64,000 bases of DNA from Phalacrocorax aristotelis (Eukaryota; Chordata; Aves; Suliformes; Phalacrocoracidae), in contig NC_134277.1 in NCBI RefSeq assembly GCF_949628215.1, forward strand, positions 992,001 through 1,056,000. Reading direction: 5' to 3'. The translations under genes and the position numbers were made by a program. Positions 55,978 through 64,000 of this stretch are shown in pieces. Position 1 is the stretch's first letter; every line of letters starts with the position of its first letter. The notes beneath the pieces are model-generated. The model was given only the letters and a program-made list of their open reading frames with translations, was not told the DNA's origin and did no database searches.

Positions 55978-56138
55978 ACCCCCATTTCCTATCTTGGAGC
56001 TCCATTTCCCATCCCAGCGCCCCCCTCTCCCATCCAAGACCCTCCATTTCCCATCCAGGAGCCCCCATTTCCCATCCAGGAGCCCCCATTTCCCATCCAG
56101 GACCGCCATTTCCCATCCCAGAGCCCGCGTTTCCCACC
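55978..56138. repeat. Minisatellite in the LRRC61 3' UTR
   Basis: About seven units of 20-22 bases, catttcccatccaggagccc and variants. Confidence 0.85.
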
Positions 56139-56358
56139 CCGGAGCCCCCAAGGTGATGGAGCACCCAGGGGGCCAGCCAGGGCACCCGCAGCCGTGTGGG
56201 GTGCTGCTCCGGGGGCTCAGGCAGCCCCCCAGCCCTTCAGCAAGGCCGGGTTCCCCCCGGCTGCTCCGGCATCCCTCCGGCGAGGCCAGGCTGGATGGTG
56301 GTGGCCCGGGGCTGGGGGGGTCTCCTCTCGTGGGACCTGGCGGGGGGGTCTCGCGGGC

Positions 56359-57190
56359 TCAGAAGACATAGGAGTTGGGGTCGGGGCGGCTGCCCAGCGC
56401 CCGCTCGGCCCTGGGCGATGGTGTCGTCGGCGCGCCGGCTCAGCTCCCGGCATTCCTGCAGCACCTCCCCGAACTGCTTGTAGGCCTCCTCCATGATGGA
56501 GCTGCGCCGGGGCGGCCGCGGCTCCCAGAAACCCGCCTCCACCCAGGGCTGAGCCGCACCGGGCGGTTCGGTACCGGCCCCACCGGCGCCGCGTCCCAGC
56601 GAGGTGTCGAGATCGCGGCAGAGCTGGTAGAGCTCGCTGCCGCGGCCGGATACCCGCTCGCCGTCGATGGCTTTGAGGCCGGGGAACATGTCGGCCAAGG
56701 CGGCGCGGTAGGCCGGCACGGCGCAGAGCGGGTTGGCGAGGCGGGCGAGGGGGTCGCGCAGGCGCAGGCTCTCGAGGCGCCGCAGCCCCGTCAGGCAGCG
56801 CAGCTGCTGCAGGCTGCTCACGCGGTTACCGGCCACGTTGAGGCTCTGCAGGTTGCGGCAGGAGCCGAGCGGCTCCAGGCTGGCCACGCGGTTGCGGGAG
56901 AGGTTGAGGACGGCGAGGGACTTGAGGGCGGCCAGCGGCCCCAGCTGGGCGATGGCGTTGCCCGGGAGAGGTCCAGCCACTCCAGGTTGGCGCAGTCGCC
57001 CAGGCAGCCCAGGGGCGATGCCGCGGCCCCGCAGCCGCAGCAGCAGGATGGACTCCAGGGCGAACTCCCCGGTGCTGGCCTTCAGCAGCTGGGGGGTGAT
57101 CCGCACCCCCCCTTCCTCCTCCTCCTCCTCCTCCTCCTCCTCCTCCTCCTCCTCCTCCTCCTGCTCGCACGCCTCCCCGCGCCCCTCCAT
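56359..57190 (-). CDS. LRRC61: Leucine-rich repeat-containing protein 61
   Basis: Single coding exon; leucine-rich-repeat protein of poorly known role. ATG at 57188-57190, stop TGA at 56359-56361, about 277 residues against 259 in human (human length from memory); the excess is largely a run of about 17 Glu encoded by GAG repeats. After it come TPQLLKASTGEFALESILLL, LRR units (LAVLNLSRNRVASLEPL, LQSLNVAGNRVSSLQQL) and the LRR-cap sequence NPLCAVPAYRAALADMFPGL, then ADDTIAQ and a C-terminus reading DPNSYVF. Three frame conflicts are seen: a pair that cancels (about 57015 and 56965, where LGCLGDCANLEWLDLS reads in another frame) and one near 56415 before the C-terminus. The motifs read cleanly on both sides, so these look like sequence errors. 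The acceptor CCCTGCAG/GAGCC near 57229 joins a 5' non-coding exon. Confidence 0.9.
57114..57163. repeat. (CTC)n microsatellite coding a poly-Glu tract in LRRC61
   Basis: About 17 perfect TCC triplets, read as GAG on the coding strand. Confidence 0.95.
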
Positions 57191-57269
57191 CCTGGCCGGT
57201 GGGGGACCCGGATCTGCTCGGCTCCTGCAGGGGAGAGGGACGGGGGTCAGGTCCTGAAGGGGGGTGGCC

Positions 57270-57545
57270 CTGTGGTCCCCAGGACCCCCCCATATCCCCC
57301 AGTACCACCCCTGTCTCCCCCGAGATCCCCCTGTGTCCCCCAGGACCACCCCGTGTCCCCCAGGATCCCCTCCCATGTCCCCCAGGACTCTCCTGTGTCT
57401 CCCAGGACCCTCCCGTGTTCCCCAGGAACCCCATATCCCCAGGACCCACCCCGTGTGTCCCCCAAGACCCCCCCATCTCCCCAGTACCACCCCTGTCTCC
57501 CCCAAGACCCCTCTGTGTCCCCCGGGTCCCCCAAGTGTGGGGGTC
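57270..57545. repeat. Tandem repeat in the 5' intron of LRRC61
   Basis: Imperfect units of 14-28 bases such as cctgtgtcccccaggacc and ccatatcccccagtacc. Confidence 0.8.
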
Positions 57546-57699
57546 CACAGGGCCCGGCTGGGGGGGGGCCTGGCACAGATCACCCGTGGGGGGTCCCGGG
57601 GTGCAGGGACACGGGGGGGACACGGTGCCCGTGGGGGGCGCTGGGGGCGCAGGGACACGCGTGGGGCCCAGAGCCCCTGGGGGGGGCCTCACCCCCCCC

Positions 57700-58140
57700 T
57701 AGACCCGGACCTGCCCCCGCACCGCTGCAACCCCGGTTACCCCCGGACCCCCCCGCCGCGCCCCCATCCCCCCGCCCCCCCCCCGGTGCCCCCGAACCCC
57801 TCCCCCGCACTCACCGCCCGGCGGCTCCCGGCGGCCCCCGCGGCCCCTCCCCCGCGTTGCCATGGAGACCGAGCGGCCGCCCCCGGCCCCGCCCCCCTCG
57901 TTCCCCCCCCTCCCCCGCGCGGGATCGGGCTCGGGCTCGGGACCCCACCGGGACCCCACCGGGACCCCACCGGGACCGGGTCCGGGACCCCCACCGGCAC
58001 ACGGGCACGTGCACCACGCGTGGGGCCGCGCGCGCGCCCACACACGTACACACGCGTGTGCACTCTCCGCCCCCCCCCAGCCGCACCAGGCCGGGCCCCC
58101 CCCCCCGTGTGCGACCCCCCGACACGGGGTCACCCCCCTA
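57700..58140 (-). promoter_or_regulatory. CpG island, likely LRRC61 promoter
   Basis: CpG-rich block with a gcgttgccatggagacc element at 57855 (RFX/X-box-like) and cggggacccc direct repeats at 57935-57990. It lies where the first exon of the minus-strand LRRC61 is expected. Confidence 0.5.
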
Positions 58141-58159
58141 CTCCAGCCCCACGGCACTG

Positions 58160-58330
58160 CCGGAGCAGGGACAGACGGACAGAGATGGATGGAGGGATGG
58201 ACGGACAGAGGGAGGAGGGGATGGAAGGAAAGCATGGGCTGATGGATGGGACAGAGGGAGGGAGACAGACAGAGAGACACTCGCTGGACAGACAGACACA
58301 GGTCTGACAGACGGACAGACAGACAGGAGG
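58160..58330. repeat. GACA/GGAT simple repeat
   Basis: Irregular gacagacagacag, ggatggatgg and gggagggaga runs. Confidence 0.85.
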
Positions 58331-58424
58331 CCGCCGGGTGCTCCAGGCCTCTCACCAGGGAGCTCAGGCCCCACTGCCCCGAACGGCCCAGGGAGCGCGG
58401 TGGTGGCAGAGGTGCCTGGGGGGC

Positions 58425-58740
58425 TCCGGTGTCCCGGTGACACCCCCGTGCCGTGGCTGTGCCGCAGCCCCCCTGTGCCCGGTGTCCCCGTTGACACCCC
58501 CGTGCCACGGCTGTGCCACAGCCCCCCTGTGCCCGGTGTCCCCGGTGACACCCCCGTGCCGTGGCTGTGCCGCAGCCCCCCTGTGCCCGGTGTTCCCGGT
58601 GACACCCCCGTGCCACGGCTGTGCCGCAGCCCCCCTGTGCCCGGTGTTCCCGGTGACACCCCCGTGCCGCGGCTGTGCCGCAGCCCCCCTGTGCCCGGTG
58701 TCCCCGGGTGACACCCCCCGTGCCACGGCTGTGCCGCAGG
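58425..58740. repeat. 54-bp minisatellite, about 5.8 copies
   Basis: Unit of 54 bases: cacccccgtgccgtggctgt, gccgcagcccccctgtgccc, ggtgtccccggtga. Copies differ at a few sites (gtgccg/gtgcca, ttga/gtga). The 54-base period (18 codons) leaves both strands open. Confidence 0.92.
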
Positions 58741-58901
58741 CCCCTCAATCCCAGTGTTGGACACTGGCCCCGGCTGCTTCAGCCCCGAGCAGCCTCCCAG
58801 CCCTGGCCCGGCGGCACCGCGGCTCTGCCACCCCACGCCATCCTTCTTGCCCCCGCAGTGCAGCTCCCACTTGGCCCCAAGGAAAGTTTGACAAAAGTCG
58901 G

Positions 58902-58907
58902 TTTATT
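58902..58907 (-). terminator. Polyadenylation signal AATAAA of ZNF467
   Basis: AATAAA on the minus strand (plus tttatt) in cggtttattggcag, about 370 bases beyond the probable stop codon. Confidence 0.65.
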
Positions 58908-59274
58908 GGCAGTTTTGGCTCGTTCCTACCACGACAGTGCCTGCCAGCCCCCGTGGGTCGGTGCCCCACCGCACATGGCAGCACCCCACAGGCAGCCCCG
59001 CCGCCCGGCATCGCCGTGGGGCTCCCCCAGCACCCCCGGGCTTGGCGCGGGCCGGCCCTTGCTCGGAGCTTTCTAAGACCGTCTCAGAGCTGAGGTTTTC
59101 CCGCCGGCCATGTCCGCCGCCGGGCACCCGTGGAAGCCGCTCTCGGTGCCGTGTGCCGCGGCGGGCAGCGGGAGAGCGGCCGTTCGGCAGCCGAGGGTCC
59201 CCGGCGCAGGGAAGGGCGCCGAGGGCACGAGCATCGCTGGGAGCCGCCGGGGCCCCCCCGGCACGTCCCGGTGC

Positions 59275-61191
59275 TCAGCCCCCGGTGCTCAGAGGGCGGC
59301 GTGGGGCCGGGGCGGCAGGGGCCGGCCAGCTCTGCCGGGACGAGGCAGCAGCGGCGTGGGTTGCGCTCGTGGCGCAGCCAGATGGGTTTTTGCGGCTGAA
59401 GCTCTTGCCACACTGGGTGCAGATGTAGGGCCCGGTGGCCCGTTGTGCACCGCCTGGTGCCGCACCAGGTTGGTCTTGGAGCTGAAGCGCTTGCCGCACT
59501 GGGCGCAGGCGTGGGGCCGGGTGCCGGTGTGCACCGCCTGGTGCCGGGCCAGGTGGGGACTTTCGGCCTGAAGCCGCGGCCGCACTGCTCGCCAGGCGAA
59601 GGGCCGGGCGCCGGCGTGCGCCTTGGCGTGGGCGATGAGGTTGGGCCGGGAGCTGAAGCAGCGGCCGCACTGGGGGCAGGCGAAGGGGCGCTCGCCGGTG
59701 TGCACCCGCAGGTGCCGCAGGCAGGTGCTGGTTGTGGGCGAAGCCGCGGGCGCAGTGCGGGCAGGCGAAGGGGCGCTCGCCGGTGTGGGTGCGCTGGTGC
59801 GTGGTGAGGTTGGGCTTGTGGCTGAAGGTCTTCTCGCAGTGGGGGCAGGCGTAGGGCTTCAGCCCCATGTGCCCCCGCAGATGCGCCGTCAGGTGCCGCT
59901 TGTCGCTGAAGCCGCCGGCCGCATTCGGCGCAGGCGAAGGGTCGTCCCTCCCGGTGCAGCCGGCGGTGGGACGCCAGGTTTCTTCTTCCAGCTGAAGCTC
60001 TTCCCGCACTCGGGGCAGGGGAAGGGTTTCTGCTCGGCGGGGAGCGCCCCGGCGCCGTCCCCCGGCGCCGGCTCGGCGTGCAGGCTGCTGGTGCCGCAGG
60101 AGATGCTGCTTGTGGGCGAAGCGGCCGGCCGCAGCGGGTGCAGGGGAAGGGGCGCTCGCCGGTGTGGGTGCGCTGGTGCCGCACCAGGTGGGTTTTCTTG
60201 CGGAAGCGGCGGCCGTCACTCGGCGCAGGGGAAGGGCCGCTCGCCCGTGTGTGTCTTCTGGTGGGAGCGCAGGTGGATCTTCTGGCGAGAAGCGGCGGCC
60301 GCACTGGCCGCAGGGGAAGGGCCGCTCGCCCGTGTGCACCCCGCAGGTGGCCGGGTCAGGTGCGCCTTCTTCCCGAAGCCCTTCCCGCACTGGGCGCAGG
60401 CGAAGGGGCGCGGGGGGGCCGGGGTCCCGCAGCCCCCGCAGGGCCGCGGTTCGCCCTCGCCCCCGCCGGCGGCGGCAGGCTGAGCCGAGCCTGGAAGCAG
60501 TGCTCGCAGCCCTCGGCGCCGGCCGGGCTCTGGCCCAGCAGCGGCCACGGCGGCAGGGCGAAGGCGGGCAGCGCGCCGTAGCCCAGCTCCTCCGGGCACG
60601 GCTGCTCCGGTTTGCAGGCGCCCAGGCAGTCCGGCGCGCCGGCGGCATGGGGGAAGACGCCGGCCGGGGGCTGCCCTGCCAGCAGGGCTTCAGCGCCGGG
60701 GCTGGCCGGCCACTCCTCGTACTCCTCCTCCACCTTCACCTTCCTCACCAGCCAGTCCTCTGCAGGGCACACACGGCGGGGGCGGTGGGGCACGTGGGCG
60801 CTCCCCCGGCGCACCTCACGCCAAGGACGGGTGGCTCCGCACCGGGGGACGGAGCGACCGTCACCGCACGGCCCAGCGGCCGGGGGGCTGTGGGGGGCAC
60901 GGCGGGTTTGCCGTGTGCCGGCGGTGCCAGCGCATGCCCTCACCTGGGCATCCGTGCTCCGGCTCCACGGCGGCCCCCGGCTCCTCGCCCTCGCCGATCG
61001 CCTCTGCCTTGGGGACCAGCAGCCGCGCTGGGAAGAGAAAGGGGGCAAAGCCAGGGTCCCCCCCCGGCTCCAGGACGGCCCCTCGCCCTGCCGGGACCCC
61101 CGGGAGACCCCTGGGAGCGTGGGGACGGGCAGGGGGGACGGGCGGGACCGCCTTGGCACCCACCTGAGCCGTCGCAGCCCGGCGCCTCCAT
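59275..61191 (-). CDS. ZNF467: Zinc finger protein 467
   Basis: Nuclear C2H2 factor (in mammals a regulator of osteoblast/adipocyte fate). Exons: 61164-61191 (MEAPGCDGS), 60944-61027 ([18 protein letters not shown]) and the finger exon 59275-60759, joined in phase 1. The last begins [18 protein letters not shown], matching human ZNF467 EEWMIRKVKVE. About a dozen fingers follow in the human order: [126 protein letters not shown]. The reading frame changes about a dozen times between 60490 and 59385, mostly as apparent single-base insertions inside otherwise intact fingers (for example GAGTGACGGC for GAGTGCGGC near 60222). The stop at 59275 is therefore tentative. SSPO next door confirms the identity. 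Confidence 0.85.
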
Positions 61192-62134
61192 CTCGGCCAG
61201 TGGGTCCGGCTCTGGCTGGGCCACGGGGGAACCTGGGGGGACGGGACCGGGCTGACCCCCCCGCCGCGGCACCCCACCGGCACCCACACCTCCCTCTCCC
61301 CGTCCCCCCGGCACCCAAAACCCTGCGGCCACGGGGATGGGCGGCTGCCCACCCCCCACCTCGCCTGTCCCTGGGACTGGGGGCTGTGGGGGTCCCGTCC
61401 CGGGGGGTGGCGGGAGCGGCACGGGGACCACCGGGCTCACGGGGCGTCGAAGCTCTCCCTCGTGGTGCGGCTCCGGCGAGGGTCGGCGCTCGGTGGTGCT
61501 GGGGAGGAACGGCGGGGGGCCGCGGGGGGGCCGCCCAGGGAACCCCGACCCCGCCGCCCGCCCTGCAGAGCCCCGGCGGGGGGGGGGAGGGGGAAGCAGG
61601 GAGGGTCGGGGGTCCCCGGCCAGCCCCGAGACCCCCCGCCCCGGGGGTGGGGGGCCACCGACCGCCGGCAACCCGTAGGGTGTCCCCACCCCGGCTCCCC
61701 GGCACCCTACAGCCCCCCACAAGCCCTTCCCGCCCCACCCCCGCCATCCTGCCCCGCCCCCCCCGGTGCCCCCCCGCCCTTGGTGCTCCCCAAAACCACC
61801 GCCCCCCCCGCCGCTCCGGTGCGGTGCCCGCCGCGCCCGTCGCCGCGGCCTCGGGGCGGGGGCCGGGGCTCCCCCGCCGCCCCTACCTGCTCCCCCGCCG
61901 CCGCCGCCGGCCCCGCCCCGCCCGCGGTGGCCGCCGGTCCCCCCGCCCCCCCGGTCCCCGCCCCCGCCGTTCCCCCGCCCGCCCCCCCCCCCCCGCCGCC
62001 ACCGGGGCACCGGCAGCGCCATCGGGGCTGGACCCCCCCACGGGCACCGGCACCGGGCCGGGGGCGTCCGGGATGGGGGGGGCACCGGGCACCGGACGAG
62101 CCGCCGCCCTCCGCCCGCCCCCACGTGCCGAGTT
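61192..62134 (-). promoter_or_regulatory. 5' region and CpG island of ZNF467
   Basis: GC-rich, with CpG clusters at 61.45-62.1 kb and long C runs (61575, 61985). The reading frame continues upstream of the chosen ATG (SPVAQPEPDPLAE) to an acceptor near 61230, so a more distal start is possible. Non-coding 5' exons are likely here but cannot be fixed. Confidence 0.45.
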
Positions 62135-62560
62135 GGGGCCGTGTCTCCCCCCCGTGCCACCCCCTGTGTCACCCCCTGTCACCCCCCCGTGTCACCCCCC
62201 CGTGCCACCCCCTGTGTCACCCCCTGTCACCCCCCCGTGTCACCCCCCGTGTCACCCCGTGTCACCCCCCGTGTCACCCCCGTGTCACCCCCCGTGTCAC
62301 CCCCCCCGTGTCACCCCCCCGTGTCACCCCCTGTGTCACCCCTGTGTCACCCCCCCGTGTCACCCCCCCGTGTCACCCCCTGTGTCACCCCCTGTCACCC
62401 CCCCGTGTCACCCCCCGTGGTCGTCCCCTGTGTCACCCCCCGTGTCGCCCCCGTGTCACCCTGTGTCACCCCGTACCACACCCTCTGTCACCCCCCCGTG
62501 TCGCCCCCCTGTGTCACCCCCCGTGTCACCTGCCCAGTGTCACCCCCCTGGAGAACCCCC
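62135..62560. repeat. Minisatellite of gtgtcaccccccc units
   Basis: About 35 copies of a 9-14 base unit, cacccccc-gtgt, with C-run length variation. Both ends drift into unique C-rich sequence. Confidence 0.92.
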
Positions 62561-63334
62561 CCCACCGGGTCCGGGTGGGGCGTGGGGATACGGGACAGGG
62601 GGACATGGGGGGACACTGGGGGACACGGGAGCACATGGCCGTGGGGATGGAGGGGGGATATGGGAGGCAGACACACAGGACAGGGATGGGGGGGGACACT
62701 GCTGTGGGGCAGCTCCGGGGTGTCCCTGGGTCCCCCGGGGGGGCCCTTCCCGTGGGCCCAGGGTCCCCCCACCATTCCTGGGTGGGGGAGCAGGACCAGG
62801 ACATGGGGGTCACGGCACATCCGCGTGGGGGCGGGGCCCAGCCGTGGGGGGCAGAGCCCTAATCCCTAATCCCAAGATGTGCTGGATGCCGGATGCGCCC
62901 CTGCTCCGGATCCGGCCCCCCCAGCGCAGTCCTGAGGGGTTTGCCCTGGCAACGGGGCGATGGGGGGGGTCCGGTGGGGGCCCCCCCCCTCAGCCGGCAG
63001 CTGGGACCAATCGACGTCCCCGCAGCTGACCCGCGCCACCGCGCACACCCCATAAATCCCGGGGTCCCTCGAGGTGCGCCGCGAGAGGTTCGGGGGCGGC
63101 GGCGGCGCCTGGACGGAGAGCGGCTGTCCGGGCGGCCCCGGGGTAAGAGGGGCCAGGGTGGGGGGGTGAACACTGTCCCAGGGTGGCCCCCATCCTGGGG
63201 GGCTGGGGATGGTCCCTGCCCGTGTCCCCCCGTCCCCACCGCGTCCACCCCGCCACCTCCTGCCCCGCCGGTAACGCCGGGGTCCCCCACCAGGGTGGCT
63301 GGCGCGGCACGGTGCAGCTGGGGGACGGTGCGGC
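62561..63334 (+). other. Upstream flank of SSPO
   Basis: GC-rich flank with a second irregular ggggacac repeat at 62585-62700. A cataaatcccggggtccc element at 63050 is TATA-like and lies about 280 bases before the start codon, so a 5' non-coding exon (donor CCCCGGG/GTAAGA at 63142) is plausible. Confidence 0.4.
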
Positions 63335-63677
63335 ATGGCCGGGGGGCTGCGGGTTCCCGGCCGGGTCCTGGCCTCCCTCCTGCTCTGGGCAGCCGCGGCG
63401 GAGGCGGTCCACCGGGTGAGTCCTCCGTGGCGAAGGCCGCACCGCATCCCCGTGCCGGGGTACGGCGGCGGGACGCCGGCCCCCGCTGGGTTTGGGGGAG
63501 CGGGATGGGCGCCTGCGCCGCGGGTGACTGGGTGCGGCGGCAGGCGGTGGTGCGAGCGGACGGTGCAGGTGACGGCAGAGGAAGAGGTGACGCCGCGGCG
63601 CGAGGACGCGTGCCCTGCGCCAGCCTCTACCACTACAGCCTGGCGGGATGGCGGATCGACCGGGACCGCATGCGCCA
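63335..63677 (+). CDS. SSPO: SCO-spondin, N-terminal exons (partial)
   Basis: Giant secreted glycoprotein of the subcommissural organ, builder of Reissner's fibre. Exon 1 (63335-63415) encodes a signal peptide, MAGGLRVPGRVLASLLLWAA, ending HR/GTGAGT. Exon 2 starts after GGCGGCAG at 63543 and, read in the best frame, gives RWCERTVQVTAEEEVTPRRE and, one frame on, VPCASLYHYSLAGWRIDRDR. Human SSPO begins its EMI-type domain RWCEWTE...EEEVAPRQED and VPCASLDHYSRLGWR, a clear match. Two frame conflicts (at the exon 1/2 junction and near 63607) and an N gap follow. Only the first about 70 residues of a protein of some 5000 are in the window. Confidence 0.85.
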
Positions 63678-63877
63678 NNNNNNNNNNNNNNNNNNNNNNN
63701 NNNNNNNNNNNNNNNNNNNNNNNNNNNNNNNNNNNNNNNNNNNNNNNNNNNNNNNNNNNNNNNNNNNNNNNNNNNNNNNNNNNNNNNNNNNNNNNNNNNN
63801 NNNNNNNNNNNNNNNNNNNNNNNNNNNNNNNNNNNNNNNNNNNNNNNNNNNNNNNNNNNNNNNNNNNNNNNNNNNNN
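63678..63877. other. Assembly gap (200 N)
   Basis: Exactly 200 undetermined bases, a conventional placeholder length, so the true gap size is unknown. It cuts SSPO exon 2. Confidence 0.99.
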
Positions 63878-63914
63878 GAGCTTCATCCGCAACAACGAGA
63901 CCATCGAGGACCAG
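63878..63914 (+). CDS. Exon end after the gap, probably SSPO
   Basis: Frame SFIRNNETIEDQ followed by the donor CAG/GTGACA. I assign it to SSPO by position only; the peptide is too short to identify and the join across the gap is unproven. Confidence 0.35.
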
Positions 63915-64000
63915 GTGACAACCCCCAGGGCGGCGGGGACAGAGCTGGGCAGGGGTCTGGGCACCGCGGCCGGGGGGCCAGCGGGACGCGCCGGTGCTCG

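Noticed and set aside
61766-62869. Pro/Cys-rich plus frames near 62 kb
   Set aside because: Products of the gtgtcacccccc minisatellite.
1-64000. tRNA, rRNA or snRNA genes
   Set aside because: No tRNA A/B box pair or rRNA-like segment was noticed on either strand; small RNAs could still be missed by eye.

Overview
The window looks like GC-rich avian nuclear DNA. Signs of this are many CR1 LINE copies (some ending in the ATTCTATG-type 3' repeat), bird-type ERV LTRs nested in CR1, vertebrate introns and CpG-island promoters, KRAB and C2H2 zinc-finger genes, chemerin, and long GC-rich minisatellites. Gene order resembles human 7q36.1 (zinc-finger cluster, GIMAP, REPIN1/ZNF775, RARRES2, LRRC61, ZNF467, SSPO), but here packed into 64 kb. 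All names rest on reading translations by eye; no database search was possible.

Layout. 0.7-7.6 kb (-): a complete seven-exon DUF3669-KRAB-C2H2 gene of the ZNF282/398/746/777 type whose splice phases close into a 699-residue frame; it carries two tandem copies of the KRAB-tail exon. 7.77-14.96 kb: a 7.2 kb G-rich minisatellite starting about 200 bp upstream of that gene's start codon, with ~1.2 kb higher-order duplication. 16.8-18.7 kb (-): a five-exon gene for a ~142-residue secreted protein I do not recognise. 20.8-24.5 kb: LTR and CR1 fossils around a CpG promoter-like block. 25.3-28.9 kb (-): a four-exon KRAB gene of 457 residues with no C2H2 finger and a novel Cys/His-rich C-terminal part. 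31.7-32.4 kb (-): a decayed GIMAP GTPase. 36.5-37.4 kb (-): a seven-finger gene. 40.0-45.2 kb (-): a gene with about 16 intact fingers and a KRAB-B-like exon. 46-53 kb: CpG island and a nest of CR1 copies with a solo LTR. 53.7-55.5 kb (+): RARRES2 (chemerin). 55.8-57.2 kb (-): LRRC61. 58.9-61.2 kb (-): ZNF467. 63.3 kb to the end (+): the start of SSPO, broken by a 200-base run of N.

From about 54 kb on, recognisable host exons carry single-base frame shifts (one in RARRES2, about three in LRRC61, about a dozen in ZNF467, two in SSPO), while the KRAB and zinc-finger genes left of 46 kb are clean. Protein motifs on both sides of each shift are well preserved, which suggests consensus errors next to the assembly gap rather than gene death. 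Functionally the window holds nuclear KRAB/C2H2 regulators, one adipokine/chemoattractant, one leucine-rich-repeat protein and the start of a giant secreted brain glycoprotein; they are neighbours by descent, not parts of one pathway.
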